Source of the DNA: JBJXFK01 sp046155505
GTDB taxonomy: Bacteria; Planctomycetota; Phycisphaerae; UBA1845; Fen-1342
Length of the DNA stretch: 9,595 nucleotides
Assembly (NCBI GenBank): GCA_046155505.1
Contig: JBJXFK010000252.1
Location: 1-9,595, forward strand
Direction: 5' to 3'
Shown here: piece by piece, positions 4,780-9,595 of the stretch
Layout of the letters: each line of letters opens with the position of its first letter
Numbering within the stretch: the stretch's first letter is position 1
Position numbers and translations under genes: made by a program
Notes under the pieces: model-generated
The model's input: the letters and a program-made list of their open reading frames with translations, nothing else
What the model was told of the DNA's origin: nothing
Database searches by the model: none

Positions 4780-6789
4780 TTACGGACAATTTCCGCCGAA
4801 GCCTTGCAGCAGCAGCGCGAGATCGGTCAGCGTCACCGCCCGGTCGCCATCGAAGTCGGCATATGCCACATACCCTACGTCATTCACGTTCAACCCGAAC
4901 GCCGTCAGCAGCGTCGCCAAATCGGCCAGGTCGATGTCGCGATCGCCGTCGATGTCGCCATTGCAGATCTCGGTGCCGTAGATACGCACGCGAGCGTTGG
5001 TCCAAGTCGCCGCCGTCCCCGCAATGCCGTCGCGGATGTTCACCTGCCACGTACCGATCGACGGCTCGTCCCAGTGACGCCGCGACGTGAACAGGTGATT
5101 CACCAAATTGTCCTGCGTATCGCTGCTGCGGCTCGCGGTCAGCAGCGACTCGATGCCCGCCGGCGAGGTGAGCGCGATGCGCAGATGACCCACGTTCGTT
5201 GTCGTCGCGTTGAGCACAATCTCGACATGTTCGACGCGGATGTTGTCGGCGATCGGCACATCAAGCGTCACGCCCGGGTTCGGGTCGCCTTCGACGAAAT
5301 CCGGAATCGCCTGATTCACTGCGATCACGTCTGAGTCGATCAGCGCCTCGGCCCCGACCGCGTTCCAATTGAGCGCGAGCGTCAGCGCCGCGGCCGCATC
5401 GGCCGCGCCATAGCCGTAGTTGTAATTGACCCATCGCGCGGCACCGTTCTGGATCCAGCTTGCTTCCGCTTGGTCATTTCGTCTGGCCGATCGGATCAAA
5501 ATGTGCTGCACGTCGCGATGCGTCAGAATCGGGTTGGCCTCGAGCATGAGCGCGACGATGCCGCTGGCCAGCGGTGCCGCGGCGCTGGATCCGCCGAAGA
5601 CCGTGTTCTCGTCGTTGGTCGGCTTGATGGTATAGACGCGGCGCAGGTTGCCGTCGCTGTGAGCGACAATGGTCATAGCCGAGCCGGTCTCGTTGTAGAT
5701 CGCGCGCGTGTCCGAATCGCCGACCGAGCCGACGCAGATCACATGGCGACTCGACGCATAGGGGTCGTAATCGACGCGATCGTTGGCCGTGCCGCCGTTG
5801 CCCGCGGCCCAGACATACACCTCGCCAAGGCCGCCGCGACCGGTCGCGATGCCGGTGGCGATCGCCGTCTCGACCACGCTGGGCAGTTTGCGAAGCGTGG
5901 TATCGTCGAACGGCCCCCACGAATTGTTCTTGATGTCGTTCAGATCATTGCGAAAGCCGAGCGCGTCGGCCTGGGCCTGCGAACTGCTGACCACTTGAAT
6001 CGACAGCTGCGCGTTGTAGGCCGCCCCCGCGCCGAAGATGCCGTTGTTGGCGTTCATGCTGACGACGCCGGCGACGCTGGTCGTATGCAGCGACGTCGAA
6101 CCGATCGCCTGCGAAGCATCGCTGACGAACTTGCCGACGAGATCGACATGATCGGTCTGCCAGCGCCCTGTCTCGCAAATGCCGACCAGCACGCCCGCCC
6201 CGGTAAAGCCCATGTCCCACGCCGGTTCGAGATTGGCATCGGCCAGCGGGTTCTGGCGATTGTTCAGCGTCCACTGATTGGTGAAGTAGCGAGGATCGGT
6301 CGGCGGCGTGCGCTCGGCCAGCGGCTCCTGCGCATCGATGTAGGCTTCGAGAATTCGCGCGTCGGCGGCGAGCACGTCGGCCATCGCGATCGCGTCGAGC
6401 ACCGTCGCGGTCTCTACCGACCAGAAACCCGGTGCCGCGTTGATTGCCGCGATCGCTGTGGTGCGCGGATCACTCGCGGCAGCGGCGACGCTTTCGGCAT
6501 CGGCGGCGCGCACGATCACGCGACTCAGCAGCGCATGCCCCGCGGTCGGCTGCATCGGCGCGCCGTCGGCGGTTTCCAAGTCGTCGTTTGTGCGCATTGC
6601 GTCGCTGCGATCGGCCAGCGGAGCGATGATCGTGAAGCGCTCGACGCCGCGATGCGTGCGCACGGGCAGCTCGATCGCGATCGGCAACGCCGCCGATCCG
6701 ACGGCGAAGTGCGCGAGCGCCCCCGCCGCACCGGCCATGCACAGGACGGCGAAAACAGAGACGCAGCGAAGCGATCGCATTCCGCGCAT
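4780..6789 (-). CDS. Secreted S8 subtilisin/kexin-type protease with P domain and dockerin-like tail
   Basis: 669 residues. Residues 1-27 are a signal peptide, followed by a propeptide-like region to about 160. The S8 domain (about 170-475) shows GVLVGICETGRW (199-210) at the catalytic-Asp strand, LHTTSVAG with His235, WAAGNGG with oxyanion Asn331, and GGSSAAAPLASG with Ser402. The Asp strand reads ICETG where active members have a DxG or DDG motif, so Glu206 replaces Asp, and the HGT motif is HTT. A P/Homo B domain (about 505-607) has LRIALTSPAG and HWDEPSIGTWQVNIRDG. The tail (609-669) has two dockerin-like repeats, GDIDGDRDIDLADLATLL and ADFDGDRAVTLTDLALLL, and ends in NCP. AAGGA lies seven bases before the ATG, deciding the start over Met4. 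Export to the envelope or medium is expected. Activity is uncertain because of Glu206. Confidence 0.92.
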   Translation of the reverse strand: MRGMRSLRCVSVFAVLCMAGAAGALAHFAVGSAALPIAIELPVRTHRGVERFTIIAPLADRSDAMRTNDDLETADGAPMQPTAGHALLSRVIVRAADAESVAAAASDPRTTAIAAINAAPGFWSVETATVLDAIAMADVLAADARILEAYIDAQEPLAERTPPTDPRYFTNQWTLNNRQNPLADANLEPAWDMGFTGAGVLVGICETGRWQTDHVDLVGKFVSDASQAIGSTSLHTTSVAGVVSMNANNGIFGAGAAYNAQLSIQVVSSSQAQADALGFRNDLNDIKNNSWGPFDDTTLRKLPSVVETAIATGIATGRGGLGEVYVWAAGNGGTANDRVDYDPYASSRHVICVGSVGDSDTRAIYNETGSAMTIVAHSDGNLRRVYTIKPTNDENTVFGGSSAAAPLASGIVALMLEANPILTHRDVQHILIRSARRNDQAEASWIQNGAARWVNYNYGYGAADAAAALTLALNWNAVGAEALIDSDVIAVNQAIPDFVEGDPNPGVTLDVPIADNIRVEHVEIVLNATTTNVGHLRIALTSPAGIESLLTASRSSDTQDNLVNHLFTSRRHWDEPSIGTWQVNIRDGIAGTAATWTNARVRIYGTEICNGDIDGDRDIDLADLATLLTAFGLNVNDVGYVAYADFDGDRAVTLTDLALLLQGFGGNCP

Positions 6790-6841
6790 TGGACCATCCT
6801 TGTCGCCCAGGAAAGACGAGGCGAGACCGCCCCCAACGATG

Positions 6842-6871
6842 ATGCTAGTCAGCCCGACGGTCGCGGGTCAA
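6842..6871 (-). promoter_or_regulatory. Candidate promoter of the protease gene
   Basis: On the minus strand TTGACC (6871-6866) and TAGCAT (6847-6842) are separated by 18 bases; they match five and four of six consensus positions. Transcription would begin near 6835, giving a leader of about 46 bases with the AAGGA ribosome binding site at 6801-6797. This supports separate expression of the protease from the upstream sigma gene. Confidence 0.4.
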
Positions 6872-6957
6872 TGCGATTTGCCCGCCGCGGCGGTGTAGCG
6901 GCTTTTATCGGCGATTTTCGACGAAGATGCCGCCCGCGACGCGGCGCAAAGCAACGC

Positions 6958-6991
6958 GACCGACGGCGGGCTACTGCTCCCGTCGTCGGTC
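6958..6991 (-). terminator. Hairpin downstream of the sigma-factor gene
   Basis: GACCGACGGCGGG (6958-6970) and CCCGTCGTCGGTC (6979-6991) form a 13-bp stem with one G-T pair and an 8-base loop, starting 27 bases past the sigma-factor stop. On the minus strand the sequence after the stem is GCGTTGCTTTGC, only moderately U-rich, so it could be a leaky terminator or an mRNA 3' stabiliser. Confidence 0.55.
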
Positions 6992-7018
6992 ACGCTCCGC
7001 TTTGAGGAAAGGAGTCCG

Positions 7019-8074
7019 TTATTTCAATGCGACTTCGGCAACCTGCGGCACACCGCCGTCGATCGCGTCGCGCAGCTTGTCGAGTGCCTTGTTCTGAATC
7101 TGTCGCACGCGCTCCTTCGTCACGCCGAAGACCGCCGCGACCTCGCGCAGTGTTTTCTGCTCGGCCAAAGGCTGAAGCGGCGACGCACCGAACGTCACGC
7201 CGAAGCGCTCGAACAGCACCTTCATCTCAATGCGGCTCAGCTCGGCGCGGTTACTGGTCAGCACGTTTTTCAGCGAGGACACTTCGTCGGCCTGCTCGGC
7301 GGTGCGGCGGAAATCGACCACGTCGGCCCGCTGCATATCAGGGTCGAACTCGGTCGGGAAATGCGCCCGATGACGGGCCATCAGAGCCACCGAGCGGATG
7401 ATGCTGGTCAGGATCGATCGGCACGCATAGGTGCTGAATTTGAAGCCCTTCGAGCAGTCGAACTTACTGATGCTGCGCAGCAGGGCGAGGTGCCCTTCGC
7501 TGATCAGGTCGGCGAAATCGACGCCGACCACCCGCGAGCGCTCGACCATCGTCGGCACGAGGCCCAGATTCGCCTGCACGACCGCTTCGCAAATGCGCGT
7601 CGCGACCGCGTCCCAGTCGAGGATGGTGTGCATCGCCGCCGCGCTCAGCTTGCGGTCGGCGTGTTCGCGCAGCGTGCGAATCACCTGATAGCGGGCGTAG
7701 TTGTACGCCAGAAACAAGGTGCGCTCGTCGGCCAGCGTCAGCGCCTTGATCTTGGGCACGTAGTGCGTGTTCTCGTGATGCGGGATCGACGAGCCCAGCG
7801 TGTGCAGCTTGTCGACCAGCGGGCGCGCGTTCTCATAGAGCTTCGGCGCGCCGGCGGACTTGAACGCCGAGTGAATCACGACCTCGTGCGAGTCGGCCAG
7901 GATGCGCCGCAAGCGCTGCATCTGCTCGGCGGAGACGCCGCGCATCGCGTTGCCGGTCGGCAGCATGGCCGTCGGCGTGAGCTTGCGCAGCATCGACCGC
8001 GTCGGACCGTCGGTGGTCTGGGCCGGCTTGGCATTGGTCTGAAGATTGCGATTGAAGTTGCGTTTCACCTTCAT
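7019..8074 (-). CDS. RNA polymerase sigma-70-family factor lacking region 3
   Basis: 351 residues. After a basic N-terminal extension (1-60) and an unassigned segment, LTLADERTLFLAYNYARYQV (112-131) resembles the region 1.2/2.1 entry of sigma factors. Region 2 spans about 160-230 (VVQANLGLVPTMVE, DLISEGHLALLRSISKFD, GFKFSTYACRS). Region 4 spans about 279-337, with the recognition helix-turn-helix TLREVAAVFGVTKERVRQIQ (308-327) and KALDKLR. Only some 48 residues separate them, with no recognisable region 3. In region 2.3 the two Trp after FSTYAT in E. coli sigma-70 are Arg219 and Ser220. The role is promoter recognition with core RNA polymerase; the regulon is unknown. AGGGAGA six bases before the ATG fixes the start. 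No anti-sigma gene is adjacent. The length exceeds that of ECF sigmas, so this is a lineage-type alternative factor. Confidence 0.93.
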   Translation of the reverse strand: MKVKRNFNRNLQTNAKPAQTTDGPTRSMLRKLTPTAMLPTGNAMRGVSAEQMQRLRRILADSHEVVIHSAFKSAGAPKLYENARPLVDKLHTLGSSIPHHENTHYVPKIKALTLADERTLFLAYNYARYQVIRTLREHADRKLSAAAMHTILDWDAVATRICEAVVQANLGLVPTMVERSRVVGVDFADLISEGHLALLRSISKFDCSKGFKFSTYACRSILTSIIRSVALMARHRAHFPTEFDPDMQRADVVDFRRTAEQADEVSSLKNVLTSNRAELSRIEMKVLFERFGVTFGASPLQPLAEQKTLREVAAVFGVTKERVRQIQNKALDKLRDAIDGGVPQVAEVALK

Positions 8075-8210
8075 TTTCGGTCTCCCTGCCTGACTAGAAC
8101 CGCGATCCGCCGCCGGTTATTCATCCGTAATACGTAAATCAGACTCAATAGGTTCCATATTCCGGGCAAATTCAAAAATTTCGTGCAAATCGTTCACAGG
8201 AAGTCTACAC

Positions 8211-8240
8211 GCGCTTTGGGATCAAAGCAAACCAAAGCGC
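8211..8240. repeat. Inverted repeat GCGCTTTGG/CCAAAGCGC in the sigma leader
   Basis: A perfect 9-base inverted repeat (8211-8219, 8232-8240) around a 12-base spacer. The spacer holds another CAAAGC (8223-8228), so the hexamer CAAAGC or its complement occurs three times in 30 bases. It could be an operator for a dimeric regulator or an mRNA hairpin at the start of the sigma leader. Confidence 0.6.
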
Positions 8241-8253
8241 ACAATTCGCATGA

Positions 8254-8259
8254 ATTATC
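8254..8259 (-). promoter_or_regulatory. Candidate -10 GATAAT for the sigma-factor gene
   Basis: GATAAT on the minus strand (8259-8254) matches five of six -10 positions, but I find no good -35 at 16-18 bases. A start near 8247 would place the GCGCTTTGG/CCAAAGCGC repeat at the very 5' end of a leader of about 173 bases. Confidence 0.25.
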
Positions 8260-8370
8260 GTAACTCACTATCAGGTCTGTTCTTATGGAAAGTCGCGGCC
8301 GCGTTTGGTTGCGTCCGGCGATTTACCGAGGCGGCGAGGTCGCGCGGTCGAATCGGCGCGGGCGGGTGGG

Positions 8371-8399
8371 CGTAAATTCATTGCGGATAATTATTTACG
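8371..8399. repeat. Inverted repeat CGTAAAT/ATTTACG
   Basis: A perfect 7-base inverted repeat (8371-8377, 8393-8399) with a 15-base AT-rich spacer containing GGATAATTATT. The same 7-mer occurs again at 8133-8139 and, inverted, at 2613-2619. The outer distance of about two helical turns would suit a dimeric DNA-binding protein. Confidence 0.45.
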
Positions 8400-8418
8400 A
8401 CCTGTTTCGAATGGCGTG

Positions 8419-8463
8419 AAAACGCCGATGGTCGGCTTGCACGAGGCAAGCCGACGATCGGCG
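8419..8463 (-). terminator. Intrinsic terminator of the TSP3 surface-protein gene
   Basis: GTCGGCTTGC (8431-8440) and GCAAGCCGAC (8446-8455) form a perfect 10-bp stem with a 5-base loop. After one G-G mismatch (8430/8456) seven more pairs follow (CGCCGAT 8423-8429 with ATCGGCG 8457-8463). On the minus strand the stem is followed at once by TTTT (8422-8419). It begins 31 bases after the stop at 8495. This is the clearest Rho-independent terminator in the window. Confidence 0.88.
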
Positions 8464-8494
8464 AGACGATTTTAGGAATGCTCCGCGGTAGCGC

Positions 8495-9595
8495 TTAGCG
8501 CGTCAGCCGCCGTCCGCTGACCGCTCGTCCGCCGCGAACCAGGGCGAGGCCCAGCATGCTCAGCGCCATCGCCTGAACCGCGCCGAAGCCGCAGATGCCG
8601 GCCGCGCCCAGACCGCCGCCATCGAGCGTCGGATTCTGATCGGTCGGATCGAGACGGTTCTCGACGCCGTCGTTGTCGCGGTCGTTGTCGCAATCGTCGC
8701 CGAGGCCGTCAGCGTCGAAGTCGAGCTGCTGGGTGTTGGCCTGCGTCGGGCAGTTGTCGGTCGCGAAGAGCTGTGACACCCCGCTCGTAAGACGCTCGTT
8801 GACTTCGAGCGTGCCGCTGCCGCCGCTCTGTACGCGGAATGCGCCGAAGAGAATGCGGCCGAAGTTGAACGCTTGTTCGCGCGTCTCGTTCGGACCTTCG
8901 CTGCCGACGGCGGGATCGCCCACGTCGAAGCCGTCATCGAGCGAACCGTCGTTCGAGAAGTCGATGCCGAATAGCTGCTCGAGCGTGGCTTCGTTGTAGC
9001 GCGTGAAGTCCGGGAAGCCGTCGGCATTGGTGTCCGGGGCTTCGAGGAAACCGTCACCGTCGAGATCGAAGTTCAGCAGCGCCCGCTGGAAGGCCTCAAC
9101 AGTCGCAGGGACTTCGGCGGCGTTGCCGCCGGCATCGGTCGCCGCGTTACGTAGCGCGGTGATGTCGGCGAGGTCGAACACGCCGTCGCTGTTCTGATCG
9201 AAGCCCCAGTTGGCGGGGTCGATCTGCGGCGCGGGGTCGGTCGCGTCCGGCAGGCCGTCGCGATCGGTGTCGCTGCTCGTCGGATCGGTCCGCACGCCGC
9301 GGAGCGACTTCCCGGAGACGCCGGAGAAACTGCCGTCGCTATCGCGACGCGCGGCGATGTCATCGAGCCCGATGCTCTGCACCACGTCAGGATCGCCGTC
9401 GCCATCGAGATCGGCGTTGCTTCGTGCCCAGGTGTTGATTTCCGCCCAGTCGTTGACGCCGTCGTTGTCAGTGTCGGGCACCAGCGGATTCGTAGAGACG
9501 ATCAGCGTTTGCTCTGGGTCGAAGAGCCCGGACGAGCGACCGCTGTAATTCGAAATCCTGAAGCCATTGATCTCTTCAAGATCGCTCAACAGGTC
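8495..9595 (-). CDS. Ca-binding TSP3-repeat surface protein with C-terminal anchor (5' end outside window)
   Basis: The minus-strand frame is open to the right edge (366 residues visible); the TTG at 9589 is internal, so the true start is beyond the window. The protein is full of Ca-binding-type acidic loops: DTDNDGVNDWAE, DLDGDGDPD, SDTDRDGLPDATD, NSDGVFDLAD, DLDGDGFLE, and a classic thrombospondin type 3 unit DNCP..LDFDADGLGDDCDND (about 8758-8654). The final 34 residues (about 8599-8498) are GICGFG, a hydrophobic stretch (VQAMALSMLGLALV) and a basic tail (RGGRAVSGRRLTR), a tripartite layout like the Cys-containing CTERM sorting signals. A cell-surface or exported structural role is likely; no enzymatic domain is visible in this part. 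A strong terminator follows. Confidence 0.85.
   Translation of the reverse strand, partial: DLLSDLEEINGFRISNYSGRSSGLFDPEQTLIVSTNPLVPDTDNDGVNDWAEINTWARSNADLDGDGDPDVVQSIGLDDIAARRDSDGSFSGVSGKSLRGVRTDPTSSDTDRDGLPDATDPAPQIDPANWGFDQNSDGVFDLADITALRNAATDAGGNAAEVPATVEAFQRALLNFDLDGDGFLEAPDTNADGFPDFTRYNEATLEQLFGIDFSNDGSLDDGFDVGDPAVGSEGPNETREQAFNFGRILFGAFRVQSGGSGTLEVNERLTSGVSQLFATDNCPTQANTQQLDFDADGLGDDCDNDRDNDGVENRLDPTDQNPTLDGGGLGAAGICGFGAVQAMALSMLGLALVRGGRAVSGRRLTR

Larger units (their letters stand above)
8075..8418 (-). other. Structured, AT-richer leader of the sigma-factor gene
   Basis: The 344 bases between the upstream terminator and the sigma start hold no open frame I can support. Hand count over 8101-8280 gives 80 G+C of 180 (44%), far below the coding regions around it. 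It contains two longer inverted repeats (8211-8240, 8371-8399), a short dyad AATTC/GAATT (8243-8256), a GCAAAT direct repeat (8166 and 8185), a -10-like GATAAT and the AGGGAGA ribosome binding site (8087-8081). A long regulated 5' leader is the likely reading. No known riboswitch pattern is apparent to me. Confidence 0.6.

Noticed and set aside
5470..7005. Plus-strand open frame of 511 codons
   Set aside because: Antisense to the protease gene, which has signal peptide, catalytic motifs, P domain and tail on the minus strand. The plus-strand product is Arg/Asp/Ala-rich with no recognisable motif.
7361..8137. Plus-strand open frame of 258 codons
   Set aside because: Antisense to the sigma-factor gene, whose regions 2 and 4 are unmistakable on the minus strand.
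9587..9589. TTG as start of the TSP3 protein
   Set aside because: The frame is open to the window edge and the residues before and after (DLLSDLEEI) read as a continuing TSP3-like repeat, so this is an internal Leu codon.
1..9595. CRISPR array, tRNA, rRNA, insertion sequence, toxin-antitoxin pair or defence genes
   Set aside because: No regularly spaced direct repeats, no cloverleaf or conserved rRNA segments, no transposase motif or terminal repeats, and no recognisable defence or toxin domain in any supported gene.

Overview
The window looks like a chromosomal stretch of a GC-rich planctomycete, most likely of the Phycisphaerae type. The pointers are secreted proteins with planctomycete-style dockerin-like tails (paired Asp-rich loops, each followed by a DLADLATLL-type helix), an FG-GAP propeller protein, a thrombospondin-type-3 protein with a Cys-Gly C-terminal anchor, an unusual sigma-70-family factor, and coding sequence near 65% GC. 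This placement is inferred from protein style; no marker gene is present. I see no tRNA, rRNA, CRISPR array, insertion sequence or phage gene.

Layout, left to right. (1) Plus strand: the last codons of a gene that runs in from the left, overlapping a 257-residue amidohydrolase-fold protein with a damaged metal site. (2) Minus strand, convergent with it: a secreted seven-motif FG-GAP beta-propeller protein with a dockerin-like tail. (3) A divergent 263-base spacer, then a plus-strand putative lipoprotein of unknown function, closed by a strong hairpin terminator. (4) Plus strand: a YceH/DUF480 family gene, starting at GTG 4022 rather than at the ATG in the upstream -10-like element. (5) Minus strand, convergent with yceH: a secreted subtilisin/kexin-type protease with a P domain and a dockerin-like tail; its catalytic Asp position is Glu. 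(6) Minus strand: a sigma factor lacking region 3 and the region 2.3 Trp pair, behind a relatively AT-rich leader rich in inverted repeats. (7) Minus strand: the C-terminal part of a Ca-binding (TSP3) surface protein that continues past the right edge, closed by a classic intrinsic terminator.

How they fit: four of the seven main genes encode exported proteins, and all four have Asp-rich loops of the calcium-binding kind, so cell-surface or secreted functions dominate. The sigma factor lies directly upstream of the protease and in the same direction, but a hairpin and a candidate promoter lie between them, so they are probably separate transcripts. I do not see a defence or mobile system. The parts that most deserve a second look are the sigma factor with its structured leader, the Asp-to-Glu protease, and the degenerate amidohydrolase preceded by what may be a paralogue.
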